Shown here: positions 13,480 through 24,660 of the stretch, in pieces
How the letters are laid out: each line of letters begins with the position of its first letter
How positions within the stretch are numbered: the stretch's first letter is position 1
DNA from: Sclerotiophoma versabilis
Taxonomy: Eukaryota > Ascomycota > Dothideomycetes > Pleosporales > Didymellaceae
Length of the DNA: 64,000 nucleotides
Assembly (NCBI GenBank): GCA_012274445.1
Contig: JAAROD010000033.1
Coordinates: 62,001-126,000, forward strand
Direction: 5' to 3'
The notes under the pieces: generated by a model
The model's input: only the letters and a program-made list of their open reading frames with translations
The model's database searches: none
Told to the model about the DNA's origin: nothing
Made by a program: the position numbers and the translations under genes

Positions 13480-14760
13480 TTAGGGGGTTTAGTTAGTTTA
13501 GATCTTTCTACTTATGTTAGGAGTTAACGTAGCCTTCTAATAAGTATATATTTATCCTATACTATAGAAGTAGAAAGATAGAGAAGAAAGAAGAAATAGT
13601 TTCTTCTTATATAAGATGTAGTAAGATACTAAGCTACGCTCTGTAATTACGTGCGTAGGTTTAGTACATAGTCTTGTATACTAAGAGCTTAGCCTATTAT
13701 ATTATCTACCTATAGAGTATATTACTATATAAGTATTTAGTCTTCTATCTTATTAAGATTTAATAATTTAAAGTAGGTATTATATATTAACTACTTCTTA
13801 GTATATTATTATAAGAAGGTTATTTTTAATACTTTATAGATAATAGCAGCACGTTATATACTTAGTTCTACTACCTAAGCTTCTATTTATTTAATAAAGT
13901 ATTTTAACTAGTTAACTCTAAGCTTTTTAGTAGTCTAGCTATTATTACTAACTCTAATAGCCTAGTTATATAGAATCTTATCCTCCTTATACTAGGCTAA
14001 TAGGTAGTAATAGCTAGTAAAGATAATAAAGAGTAGAATAGCCTAGCTAGCAGTAATAATACTCTAAATTAATATTACCTACTTATAATTACTAGGCTAA
14101 ACAGCCTTTAGGTTACCTTTTCTCTCTAAATCTATTATAATAAGCTAAGTTATAATCTTACTTATTATAAAGCCTACCTTATTAAAGTTATAGATATTAT
14201 TATTATTATAAATACTATACCTAGCCTTAGTCTACTCTATAAGCTTAAACTAGCTCTTAATTAGTATAGAACCTTTATAGAGAGCTCTATACCTATTATA
14301 TAGTTAGTTAAAATATATTATAAGACTATTAGTATACTTAATAAAGTTACGTAACTAGTAGATACTAACCTAACCTACACTGTGCGCAGCTAGTAGCTTG
14401 TTAGCTATACTAGTAGCGTAGTTTAGCGCAAATCTACGCTAATCTAAGTCTAGTATATAACTAACAATTACTTTCTCTTCTACCTAGGTAAGCTTCCTTA
14501 ATTTAAGCTAGCAATTACGTTAGGCAGGCCTTCTAGCACGTTAACTGCAAAGTGTTGTTTTAGGTACGTTGTAGACTGCTGCAGCAGGCTAATTGCCTTT
14601 AAGCTGCTTAGCATTAATAGATAAGATAGTAAGCTAGATATTAGCTTTACTTCGAGGTAATTAAATAGCGTTAAATAGAGCTATTATAGTTTGGATAAAA
14701 GAGGTGCGCAAACTTGGTAGAGTGCGCTGCTTGCTTATACGCGCCGCTCGCTTATTAAAA
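13480..14760 (-). mobile_element. Degenerate Fot1/pogo-type DNA transposon, transposase on minus strand
   Basis: From about 14,660 downward the minus strand gives the start of a fungal pogo/Fot1 transposase: PRSKANI, LTILSINAKQ, then a helix-turn-helix stretch (AAAVYNVPKTTL), then the CENP-B-like segment (KVIVSYILDLD, then LNYATSIANKLLAAH). Further on come the DDE core words YNRYRALYKG, IYNFNKVGFI and LLFIIFTSYYYLLA, down to about 13,850. The first third is only lightly mutated and keeps CG and CA dinucleotides, while the rest is saturated with TA. Many stops are present, so it is dead. The terminal inverted repeat on the right probably lies within 14,690-14,760 but could not be matched to a left partner. 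Confidence 0.82.
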
Positions 14761-16103
14761 ACGTTAAGGAATAGATCGCGTTTGTTGTCGCGAGTAACTG
14801 AGTGTGCATGACTCATGCCTATCTATTCCAGGACGTGATTGCCGGCCAGCTACGGGGACAGTAATAGAGTAACGTAAGGTCTGTTGCAACTAAGTATAAC
14901 CTAAAAGCTACGTTCTAAGAGCAGAAGTTGGCTCCTTAAGCTCCGCAGCACTCAGCCCACCCGCATGGCACCAGCAATATCCATGTCGTTTACATAATCC
15001 GGTAGTCCAGAGTCAAGCGTCCGGATCCGATGCATGCGAGGCCGGATAGGAAGAAGGGGAGAGTATCTGATAAACCGCTTGTTAGAGCCGGTATTGTTGT
15101 AAACCGTGACGTGACATGACATAACAGCGAAAAAACAGTACAGCGTACTGCATTTGTACGGCATTCTTAACCGTACTAGATATGGCGTCAGACGGTACGA
15201 TACCTACAAACGTGCTGAGAACGAAGTTCACTGCAGACCGTTCCAGTGCAGGCGGGGCAGAGAGGTACCTGCGCTTGAGACGGGCGGCGTTGTTAGAGCT
15301 GATATCGCTCTAATGAGTAGGCTTGGAGCTGTCAACTAGATGATTAGCTAGCAGCACCCTACACCTTGAGGATAGTAAGTATAATGGTAATAGGAGGGGA
15401 TTTCATGGCAGTGTTTAAGATAGTGTAAAGAGGTGCCAGCACCCAACACACACAGCGCTGTCCATTCCTTACACTCCTAACACCGCTAAATATGCAATCC
15501 CACAGCTATCACCTAGGTAGCAACATCGCAAACCGCGGCTAGCAAGCATGAAAGCGATAGAAAGTAATTTCACGACAGCGTCTGAAACGGCGCGTAGCTT
15601 GTGAGAGATATAGTGGTTCCCGGCGCGGACGACGAGGCTGTTTCGTCTTCCCGTGAGGACTGGCTGAGCTATTCGTCACACTGCAGAGAGGATCGCTGGA
15701 CCTGCATCTGCTGCACTCTGTTCGTGTCGCTTTGCTGAAGCGGCCTGCGACGGGGTTCACCACTCGAGGCAGCCCGGTGAGCAGGACACAAGTAGACAGA
15801 ATAATTGGTAATAATGGTATTTACATACTGCGATAAGAAGATCAGCTTCGCTGTAGATTCGACAAAGTTCGTAGGTGGGAGCCATCAACGCAGTACTCCA
15901 TCGCCGAAAGCTCGCTTTGCACAATGGAGATGGACTTCGACGTCGGTAAATACTGTTACCAGACACTGGAAGCGACATGAAAGAAAATCCCCAAGCCAAT
16001 GAGCAGTGAAGGAGACTGTCATTCTGTTCAACTGTGTTCGCCAAAACGCCAAGCAAGACAAATCATACATCGTGTCAATACATACTTGGTCAATCTGAAG
16101 TGG
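14700..16103. other. Intergenic sequence at the edge of the transposon island
   Basis: Composition returns to normal here. Short open frames on both strands (longest 99 codons, 15,757-16,056 minus) have no recognisable domain, no signal peptide and no supporting splice pattern. I see no gene in this stretch. Its last 100 bases are the 3' flank of the RING ligase gene. Confidence 0.6.
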
Positions 16104-17738
16104 CTAAGCGGCGCTGCCGCCGGTGCCTCCTGGTTGTGAAGGGCTAGCGCCTCTGCGCGTTCGTCCACTGAAAACGTCGCCAAGCCTAGTGCTGATTCTT
16201 CTGCTACGGCGATCTCCTCTTGTCACATCCTCGGCACTGGCATCGGCGTTGGCCTCGGCGACGTCACCACTCTGGTTGCGCCGTTGCTCTCGCAGTCGAC
16301 GAAGGGCGCTTATGCGGTCCTCAGCCGGCGCGTCGGGGTGGGAGCGGAAGAACAGAATATCGCGAAGGCCAGTGCGGCGATGGTGTGAGCTTTCGGGTTC
16401 TGGGTTCAGTGGTGGCGCGAGTTCCTCGGGCTGAGAGTCGCTGGACTCATTGGTCTTGGTTGGGCGCAGATCGACACGGCAGAGGGGACATGTGCCTGAG
16501 ACGTTCAGCAGCCATGGATCTACGCATTCGGGGTGGAACTTGTGGTCACACGGCAACACTCGGATGTCCTGTCCCTTCTCGAAGTCCTCGGTACAGATGG
16601 TGCAGCCAAGGCTATTCTCGTCGGAGGCTTCGTTCGCGCTGGCGCCAGCGACTGTAGCGGGCCCAACGGCGGCGGCGATGCCCTCAACTTGCTCGGTGAT
16701 GGCGGGGGGTTCTGGTGTGGTCTCGGCGGTAGCTGTTGAAGACTCGTTCTTCGGTGCTTCGGCGGTTGGCTCTGGCGCGGTTGCAGGCGGTGCAGCGGCG
16801 GCCACAGCGGTGCTGTTTACGCCATCAACGTCTCTTGCCTCAGTCGTGGAGCCCAGCTCGACGTCGGCTGGCTTGGCCGGCTCTTTCTCGCCAAACTTGA
16901 TAATGGGTATCGTGTCCAGGATGGCGCGTCCCAGGCCTTTTGCCCTGCTCTGCCGTGGCCGTCCCAGCACGTTTCTCGGGCCGTAGCGCTCCGGGTGGCG
17001 GTGGGCGCGTATGGCGCCGGTGGCGATGATGACGAGGAACAAGGCGGTGATGATGCCGGTGATGCTGTACAGGATGATCATGGCAACGGCGGTCGAGGGC
17101 GAGGGGCCCAGGGGGTTCTGCGGCTGGGTGATGTTCGCAGTGCCGCTGCTGCCACGGCCCTGGACTTGGACAAAGTACTTCATGTGCACGGCGAGGTTGT
17201 CGATCTGGGCCAGGACGGCGGCCGAGTCGGACTTGTTGGTCATGGACAGCACGGGGAAGGCGGACAGGTTGCCGTTGTTGTCTTCGAAGCCGCAGTAGTC
17301 GGTCGCGGTGCTGTACAGGACGACGCCCGAGATGTTGGCGCTCCCGTTGCTGTAGGCCTGGTCGAAGATGGCCTGGGCGTCGACGAAGCCGGGGTAGTCG
17401 GCGGGGTTGCAGCTGATGTACGCGATCTCGCCGTCCGAGATGCGGGCGACGGTGGAGCCATTGGTGCGGTACAGGTTGCCCTCGATGGACCGCTGGGCGC
17501 CCTCGCGCGTCAGCGGGACCAGCTCGGCAATCTGCTGTCCGTCGCCGGGGCCCTGCAGCGGGAGCGTGCCCTGGAAGTTGCGCGCGTTGACGGTCGACGT
17601 GTTGGACGGCGTGATGCTGGCGGACGCGGCGCCCGCCAGCAGGGTGAGAGCGATGGCCAGCGCGAGGGCGGGGGCGGGGGCGGAGGCGGGGACGAGCGCG
17701 AGGGTGCCGGGCAGGCGCTGCAGGCGGGAGAGCAGCAT
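16104..17738 (-). CDS. PA-TM-RING E3 ubiquitin ligase
   Basis: Single-exon protein of 544 residues. The order is an N-terminal signal sequence (hydrophobic about 10-40), a luminal part matching the protease-associated (PA) fold of RNF13/GRAIL-type ligases (about 60-200, ending near a VQVQGRG motif), one transmembrane helix (about 216-242), an Ala/Pro/Glu-rich linker, and a RING-H2 finger at about 379-420. The finger has all metal ligands in C3H2C3 order (CTIC, then C-H, H-C, CPLC). The tail is basic and disordered. Known members sit in endosomal or vacuolar membranes and ubiquitinate membrane cargo; the specific target is unknown. The ATG at 17,738 is chosen because it opens the signal sequence. 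A high-GC antisense frame covers much of the gene and is not credible. Its promoter lies in 17,739-18,250. Confidence 0.9.
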   Translation of the reverse strand: MLLSRLQRLPGTLALVPASAPAPALALAIALTLLAGAASASITPSNTSTVNARNFQGTLPLQGPGDGQQIAELVPLTREGAQRSIEGNLYRTNGSTVARISDGEIAYISCNPADYPGFVDAQAIFDQAYSNGSANISGVVLYSTATDYCGFEDNNGNLSAFPVLSMTNKSDSAAVLAQIDNLAVHMKYFVQVQGRGSSGTANITQPQNPLGPSPSTAVAMIILYSITGIITALFLVIIATGAIRAHRHPERYGPRNVLGRPRQSRAKGLGRAILDTIPIIKFGEKEPAKPADVELGSTTEARDVDGVNSTAVAAAAPPATAPEPTAEAPKNESSTATAETTPEPPAITEQVEGIAAAVGPATVAGASANEASDENSLGCTICTEDFEKGQDIRVLPCDHKFHPECVDPWLLNVSGTCPLCRVDLRPTKTNESSDSQPEELAPPLNPEPESSHHRRTGLRDILFFRSHPDAPAEDRISALRRLREQRRNQSGDVAEANADASAEDVTRGDRRSRRISTRLGDVFSGRTRRGASPSQPGGTGGSAA

Positions 17739-18257
17739 CGCGGCGGCGCTCGTCGAGTCGCGACGGGCGTGGCAGGCGCTCCGGTCTTATCGATTTCGAA
17801 CGCGGGGCGAGGCTTCGTTCAGCCGCACACAGAGCAGCAGCAGCAGCGGCGGCGGCGGCGGCAGCAGCGATGCAGGTCAGGCAGGCGCAGGCGCGGTGAG
17901 AGTCGGGGAGAGGGCGTCTGGGGCACTGCACACCATCTTTTCTGCTGCAGCAAACAGCGGAAGGGCCGGTATGTGAAGCATGAGCAGGACAGACGTCGCG
18001 GCTGCTGGAGAAGCCGGATCGCGCTGTCGTCTGCCACCGATCCACGCCAACAATGCCTGCAAGCGTGCGCTAGCCGCTTCCAACTTTCTGAACCGCCCTC
18101 TCCACACTTGAAACTCGGCGCGGCCTTATTTGCACTGCACTGCCCTCCCTCTTACCTGCTCGACCTGATCACCTGCTGCCAGATTCGCACTGTGCACCGG
18201 TTTGCCCATCCGCCGCCCTCCGTTTGGTCGTCTATCTATCAAATCCCTCTAGAACTC
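17739..18257. other. Upstream region of the RING ligase with a CAG/CGG repeat
   Basis: No gene is seen here. It holds a trinucleotide run of CAG then CGG units at about 17,833-17,870, probably in the 5' leader or promoter of the ligase. Confidence 0.6.
17833..17870. repeat. (CAG)n/(CGG)n trinucleotide repeat
   Basis: An uninterrupted run of CAG units changes to GGC/CGG units and back to CAG. It makes artificial Ala-, Arg- and Gln-rich frames on both strands. Confidence 0.85.
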
Positions 18258-19160
18258 TCAGAAGCTGGTTGCTTCTCTAGACTGAAAGAGTGAAATAGTC
18301 TCTATATCCTGACCATTGCTACCCTTGTCAACTTCCCATTCCAATTCTTGCACGAACGATACCAATTCAGCCTTGACCTGTTCTGCACTAGTAATTCCAT
18401 TGTTCCAGTACCGATGCACAATCTTTCCCATACAGGTCTCCTCCAATACTGGCCACACTCGATGAGGAATCGAAGCAGCAACCTCTCGCCACGAGCTGAG
18501 GCTAGATCGATTTGCTGACCAAGGTCCTGTCATAAGCTCCAACATCTCGCACTCATTGGAATATATCTCAGTCTGGTTTGATGGTTTGTCATGATGTTAA
18601 GACGGTGGAAGTTGCTCATATTCGTCCGTTCAGCTAATATAGTATGATTCCAGCGCGCAGCATAACCAAAGCTTGCCTTGACGAGTCCAACGGGCGAAAG
18701 GGACAGGCGAGAATGAGACAACCAGCATTGCGTCAGCTGTAGATTGCCAAATATCACTTTGCGGGCGTGCACATACGTCAGGGCCTCGATGATGTGCAGT
18801 GCCCACTGATAGGCCAACACTCCATCTCATGGGAGAATATGACTCGTTGCTGCATCGAGGGGAACGCTGTACACAGCATCTCAGTGCAGGGCGACGAACT
18901 TGTCTGCAGATAGAATGGAGCGCTTAGCAAGTATGGGGAGAGCAGTCTAAGAATCACGACCTTTGAAACTATAGAAAGCACATGAATACGACCCCATGCG
19001 GAGTTGATTTCGACAAAAAGACTCACCCGACAACATGAGGATGATCTTAACTGATTCCCTCATAGATCGCTGCCGTTTTTCAGCACTGAGTAGCGCTATA
19101 CTCGTCTCGCCATTTCGCTCCCGACATATCATCAGGTTCTTCTTTGTATGCATCCAGCAT
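18258..19160 (-). pseudogene. Decayed protein-kinase-like locus (pseudokinase)
   Basis: The minus strand carries kinase-like coding pieces in several frames. About 18,820-18,670 gives AYQWALHIIEALTYVHARK followed by VIFGNLQLTQCWL, which lines up with helix E and the catalytic loop. The HRD triad is replaced by FGN and the loop Lys and Asn by Gln, so catalysis is not expected. A C-terminal piece (IYSNECEMLELMTGPW onward) runs from about 18,570 to 18,258. Upstream pieces lie at about 18,850-19,020 and 19,080-19,160, with a plausible intron of about 58 bases (GTGAGT...CTATAG) near 19,024-18,967. In the kinase frame a TGA sits at 18,826-18,828, just before DGVLAYQW, and I could not find splice sites that remove it or that join the last two pieces in frame. 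A missed intron structure is the alternative. Its place 4 kb from the RIP island fits decay. Confidence 0.45.
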
Positions 19161-20346
19161 AAGAATTACCAAACCTGCATCTAGTAGGGTTGCTATAACA
19201 TCGCCGATGTTGGTACTAAATAGCCTGGCGCAGAGGCATAGCGTCTGGCCTTTGATCTTTCCGTGTTGCTTGAAGAGTGATAAGTAAGCCGGTCTTTGCA
19301 CTGATGAAGACGGAAGTTCTTTGCTTTCTTGCAGGATGTTCAACGCAGAAGTGTAGACTATTACCAAAATTCAGAGCGTTAGACTCTATTATCTTAGCTA
19401 CTGTCTGCAGTACGCGACTCGGATAAGTGCGCCAGAGATCTGTTCACGCTCAAAACCACGTGCATGTCTGGTCTTTCGGACCCAATCAACTCTCACATTC
19501 AACCTGTGTACCACCTGAATACCACCACAACGTAACGTGCAGCAGGTGTGCAACAAAGTCATAATCCCCCTTACTTCTAATCCTACGCAAACCAGGACAT
19601 CAGACACTATAGATTACACAAGTATGCTTTTAATGTCCCCCGAACGACGCACAATCTAGACAGACTATGAAAGAAACTGTTTTTCATTGCAAGCCAATGC
19701 TAGTTTCACGGGTGGGCAGCCGTGAAAGCTACAAATCAAACTCCCGCAAGCGCTGTGAGGAACAGCAGATGTCTGTGTTTATATTTGTAGAAATAAAATC
19801 CGCCTGTAAATCCTGGAAACTGCCGGTTACCTTACGTATAAGTTGAGAAAAGGGAAATGTTTTGGCATTTTGTGGCAAGCTTCGGTCGTACTACTGAGAG
19901 CAAACGCTGCCTTGCTTTGTTTCCATTCATGAGCTGCGGTTTGAGGGAGTAATGCTTGACTCCTTGGCGAGGCTTGATTTTGGAAAGCTTGACTGTTAGT
20001 CTTTCAAGCCTCTTCAAATAGTCGCGCCGATATGCCAGTCCCTTCGACCTGGCGCTGTAAACGTACGTTGTGTTACCGTTCTCACATGCTAGACGTGGGT
20101 TTCCATCTGTCACATCTCGTCTTCCACTCTCAACCTGCCAACGAATCGTACCAACCAGGTTTATAAGTCCTGTCTCGTGCCGAGGCCACCCACTTGCGGG
20201 GTACATTGCCCCGGCGAAGCGCGCACGCACCAGAGTGTTCACATTGCGCGCAAAACCCGGGGTTAGCAAAAGCGGCCCGTATTCCCACCGTCTCCCCATA
20301 CCTTCATCAACAATCTTGCAAACATTTCCAAAAGCCCCTCACAGTC
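19161..20346. other. Intergenic, no gene seen
   Basis: A 155-codon minus-strand frame at 19,832-20,299 has no recognisable family or typical start context and overlaps the promoter of the next gene. Nothing else is supported. Confidence 0.5.
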
Positions 20347-22065
20347 ATGGACACTGAAGACAAGCAAGCGGCCTATGTCCATGACTCCGAAGCCATTGCC
20401 GCTCAAGAGGTATGTTTCGCTCTCACCACCTTGATGCTCTCCACTTTTCTAACTAACAGATAAGAAATCGGAAGCATTCAGCCGCGATCATGGCGGTGAC
20501 ACCAACATTGCACGAGAACGTGCTCTGGTCTTGAGGCAAGACCTTAGAATCATCCCGTTGTCGGCATCGATATATCTGCTCTGCTATCTGGACCGCTCTA
20601 ACATCGGCAATGCCAAAGTTCTCAACTCTTCGACTCACGACGATCTCCTCAGTTCGACAAATATGACTGTTTACCAATACACCATCGCTCTCATGGTCTT
20701 CTTGATTGCGTATGCGTTGTTTGAGGTCCCTAGCAATTACTTTCTTAAAAAGCTGAGGCCAAGTCGATGGATTGCTTTCCTAATGAGTAAGCCTTGATCA
20801 TGTCAACTCTCCAATGCTTTTCGCGAAAACTCATTCTGCATAGTGAGCTGGGGCGCCATCACAATGGGTCTAGGAGGCACTCACTCTCACGTCTCTGTGA
20901 CGATAGTTCGCTTCCTTCTCGGCGTCTTCGAAGCCGGCCTATTTCCCGGACTTGTTTACTACCTCACCTTCTGGTACCGCGATAGTGAGCGTTCTATCCG
21001 AGTAGCGACCATCTTAGCCTCTGCTACTCTCGCCGGCGCCTTCGGTGGTGCTATTGCTTTCGGTGTCGGACATATGAATGGCACATCTGGAATGGAAGCG
21101 TGGCGGTGGCTGTTTATTCTCGAAGGTTTGCCATCACTCATCTCGTCCATCTTCGTCTTTTTCTTCTTACCCGACTATCCCGAAACGTCAAACTGGTTAT
21201 CTCCCGAGGAGAAGTTGTTGGCAGCCGAGCGCCTCAAGGACGAAGGATCAAAGGGCAGTGGCGAGTCGTTGTCCTGGAAGGAGGCAAAAACCACACTCAC
21301 GGAATGGAGACTATGGATCCATTATATCGTAAGCATGATCTCAATGTTCTTCACGCTCTAGAGCACTGATTAGTACCAGATCTACTTCGGCATTTCAGTG
21401 CCGTTCTCGAGTCTCAGCTTGTTCGCGCCCTCCATCGTTGCTGGCCTTGGGTACAAAGACTTGGAGGCTCAACTCATGACCGTACCTCCATATGCCGCAG
21501 CCTACGTAGTCACATTGTTGGTGTCTTGGTCCGCCGACCACTTCAACGCGCAAGTAGACGCCACTCAAAGAACGAAGATCTCTTGCTAATGATACGCAGT
21601 CGAGCCCTCCATTCCGCAGTATTTGCTTTCATAGGCTCAATCGGCTTCCTAGCCTCAGCATTACTCCCACCTACTAGCTACTCATCCCGATACGGCTGTC
21701 TTATTGTAGCATGCTGCGGCGCCTTTTCTTGCATTCCGCCCCTCCTAGGCTGGCTATCTTCGAACCTGCACTCAACCGCAGCCGTCGGACTAGCCATCGC
21801 CTTGAACATCAGCTGGGGAGCACCGGGCCAGATTGTCGGTGTATGGATATACGAAGCGCGTGAAGCCAAGAAGGGTTACCCAACTGGTCACTGTATGTTT
21901 TCTCTCCATGCTTTCGCGTCCTGAATTGAACATGACTAACAACAGACAGACACCAATTTTGGAATGCTCCTTATGGTGACTGTTGGCTGTGTGGGGATGA
22001 GGTTGTACTACGCGTGGCGTAATAGACGAGGAGGCGCAGAGAATGGTCTTCCTTTTAAGTATTAG
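20347..22065 (+). CDS. MFS transporter, anion:cation symporter (allantoate/nicotinate permease) type
   Basis: Six exons: 20347-20409, 20465-20786, 20844-21328, 21380-21549, 21600-21892, 21950-22065, giving 482 residues with all phases agreeing. Features of the ACS family are visible: a first helix with LCYLDRSNIGNAKV, the segment WGAITMGLGGTHSH with the RFLLGVFEAGLFPG helix, a cytosolic loop FFLPDYPETSNWLSPEE, and the second half from YFGISVPFSSLSLF to GQIVGVWIY. About 12 membrane helices fit the size. Known relatives import organic anions and vitamins (allantoate, nicotinate, pantothenate and others); the substrate here cannot be told. Intron 4 (21550-21599) starts GCAAGT, a GC-AG intron; using the GT four bases on breaks the frame. 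It is convergent with the GMC oxidoreductase 580 bases away. No regulator is nearby. Confidence 0.88.
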
Positions 22066-22646
22066 ACCTTTGAAGAGAATCAAGTGTTCTCTTGCAGATC
22101 CTGCTTCTAGCCAGGCGGCATATAAATACTGTTTAACCAAGAAGGCATGGTAAAGACGCTTATTCAGCTCATCAACTATTCTACTCTGCTGTTTATAGAG
22201 TGCTTCTGCAAAGCAACTGGCATGAATACATGGGCGCGATGGGCAGATAACAGTAGCCACCGAGGTGGATTGATCGAATCACTGAAGATACCCTAAGGGG
22301 TCTTCGGCAGCTTATGAATGCTCCAAGACAGCTCTAAGCGACTTGAAAAGGCCTACTGTGTCCCGCTTCCGACAATCTTAGCCCTGATGGATAATTGACA
22401 GAGGTGCAACATTCACTTGTACACTCAAAGAAGCACTCTCATGCATTATTATCATTTACTCAATAGTGAATATCAACTAGAACTTTTCTTGAACGACTAG
22501 CAGTCAGTGATATAATTCATGTGCACAACAGATTGCCCGGGCCGACGACGGACGCGGCATAGCTAGGTCAATTCTCAGCATTCAATCGATCGCTTTTGAG
22601 ACAATGTGTTACTACACGGATGCAATGCATAAACCTAAACTATGCT
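22066..22646. other. Convergent 3' region
   Basis: This lies between two convergent genes. No gene is seen, only 3' flanking sequence with AT-rich patches. Confidence 0.6.
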
Positions 22647-24660
22647 TTAATGTCCATTCACGCCGTTCGTCCAGTTCGCGCCGTTCACTGACGTGCTTCC
22701 CTTGATCAGATCCGCACCCTTCTCCGCCACCGCATACACCAAGCTCACGATGTTACCCTGGACGTGTAGCGGGAAGATGCTAGCATCCACGACCCTGACA
22801 TTGCTTGTGCCATACACTCGGAGTTGGTCGTCAACAACCCCACCCTTCTCCTTCGGCAGCATTGCGCAGGTTCCAACTGGATGGTACTCCGTGACTGTAT
22901 TGCCGTGCACAAACTCCTTCGCTTCTTCTAATGTCCTTGGCAACTTGCCGCCTACTGTCGCCTTCGCAATGACGGGCGTGCCATCGGACTCGCGGCGGAG
23001 CACGGATTTCAGAGGCTCTACCTCGGTGAAAGTGAGTGTGTGTAACAGGCTTCGAGCCATCAGATCCACATCAAGAGGGTGCTTGAAGTATGCTGGGTCG
23101 ATGGTCGGATAGACTGTCGCATCTGATGAGCTGATGTGGACGTGCCCTCGAGAAAACGATCGGGTAGAGCAGGCCCCTAGAGTGACCCACATGCCATCCT
23201 CCTGAGATGGGAACAATTTGCTCGGCTCATCCGCTCTATTCAGATCAGCACCAGTAGGTAGACCGACTATTTGACAGACAGCTTCTTTTGGATCCAGCAG
23301 TTGGCGGGCAAGTAAGTGATCACGGCCAGCTGGGTCCGCCTCGGGGTTCTTCTTTTGATATTCCGCAACTGATGATCGAATGTGGTTCTCGGCATCTGTG
23401 AAGTCTGGTTGAATTCTCTCCAACGAAGCAAAGCCAGTAGTGGTCGGTGCACCCACAAAGGGACCTGCTTTGTGTTGTATGTAAGCGTTCAATGCTTGTT
23501 GCATGATCTCTGGATTCCGCAGGAGCGCCTCAGCCGAAGGTACTTCATCAACCGTTCCCTAATAATCTTAGCTTTCTGATTGGCGATGAGCTTATGAAAA
23601 CTCACCAGTACAATGCCTGTTGCTGTGTGATCGTTGAGATTCTCCCCAACGCCTGGCAGGTCGACGACAACATCCACACCAGCTTTCTCCAAGACAGTGG
23701 GTGAGCCAACACCGGATAGTTCTAGTATCTGTGGCGAGTTGATTGCTCCTCCGCTAACAATCACTTCTTTCCTGGCCTTGACTGTGTGCGTGGTACCATC
23801 GACAATGAACTGTACTCCTGTAGCTTTCGCATCGCTACCGGATTTCTCAAACTCGATCTTAGAGACTAAAGCATTGAGCTGAAGCGCCAGATTAGGCCGA
23901 TCCGCATTGGGCTCGTAGTAGCCCCTTGCTGCATAGCTTCTTCTATTGTGCTGAGGATCAATGGTGTTCAGCTGATTGAAACCACCGATGGCAGAACCAG
24001 TACGAGGGTCTACCGCTTCTTTGTAGCCAGCATTGAGGACAGTCTTAGGCCACATCTCTTGCATAGGCGCTACATCAGTATCGGGAAAACAGATCTGTTC
24101 GAGTCAGAGGGGCCCCGTTTTCGCAGCATGTACTTACGTGAATCGGACCAGACGTGCCTCGAAGTGACTTATCAAGATACTTGTTGTTGATTTTTTCGCC
24201 AAGTGTTTCTGAAGCAGGATGGTATGTCTCAAACTTCTTGTAGTATGGGATGAGACTGTCAAAATCCCAACCTTTATTGCCAAGCTCTGCCCAATTGTCA
24301 AGATCCTGCCGCGAAGCCATGCTGAACATGTTGTAGTTAACCGCAGAACTTCCACCAAGGACCTTGCCTCGAACCCAGCCATGGACTTTACCACGTGTGC
24401 CCTCCTATGCACGGTGTTAGGCGTACTCTGGTAAGAATAAAATCTAAGTATCATACCTGTGGGACAGTCTTGTAATCCCAATCATACTGCGGCTTGCCCC
24501 ACAGCTGTGTGAACAGATTCGGACCATCAATCATGATATCGTTCAATCCATTGCCACCAGCCTCGAGAACCGCGACGGAAACGTTGGGGTCCTCGCTAAG
24601 GCGAGCAGCGATGACCAGACCTGCGGTACCACCGCCACACACAACGTAGTCTGGATGCAT
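22647..24660 (-). CDS. GMC-family FAD oxidoreductase (choline dehydrogenase/alcohol oxidase-like)
   Basis: Four exons on the minus strand: 24457-24660, 24138-24401, 23606-24094, 22647-23558, giving 622 residues with every junction in phase 0. The N-terminus has the dinucleotide-binding motif VCGGGTAG (about 7-14) and the acidic end of strand 2 (VLEAGG). LGGSSAVNYNM is the first GMC signature region and GGAINSPQILELSGVG the second. The C-terminal domain has YHPVGTCAM with the likely catalytic His near 545, and GNIVSL with Asn near 588, the usual His/Asn pair. There is no signal peptide, so an intracellular flavoenzyme oxidising an alcohol is expected; the substrate is unknown. Intron 2 is only 43 bases but has a CTGAC branch site. 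It is convergent with the neighbouring transporter, so a shared catabolic role is possible but unproven. Confidence 0.92.

Larger units (their letters stand above)
1..14700. repeat. AT-rich, RIP-mutated transposon island
   Basis: The whole stretch is dominated by TA, TAG, TAA and CTA words, with very few CA/TG dinucleotides and no long open frame on either strand. Where protein traces can be followed, Trp and Arg positions are replaced by TAG or TAA, as expected from CpA-to-TpA change on both strands, the hallmark of repeat-induced point mutation in ascomycetes. At least four element bodies can be made out by reading through the stops (listed separately). No host gene is seen. Composition changes to normal around 14,650-14,750. 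Whether the island is subtelomeric, centromeric or interstitial cannot be told from this window. Confidence 0.93.

Noticed and set aside
16840..18045. 401-codon minus-strand frame overlapping the RING ligase
   Set aside because: It is a shifted frame of the same gene, Arg/Pro/His-rich, with no domain.
16995..18293. 432-codon plus-strand frame opposite the RING ligase
   Set aside because: It is antisense to a gene with clear domains, made of Gly/Arg/Gln-rich and repeat-derived sequence, and runs through the CAG/CGG repeat; it is a by-product of high GC.
19832..20299. 155-codon minus frame before the transporter
   Set aside because: No family, signal or splice context, and it overlaps the promoter of the opposite gene.
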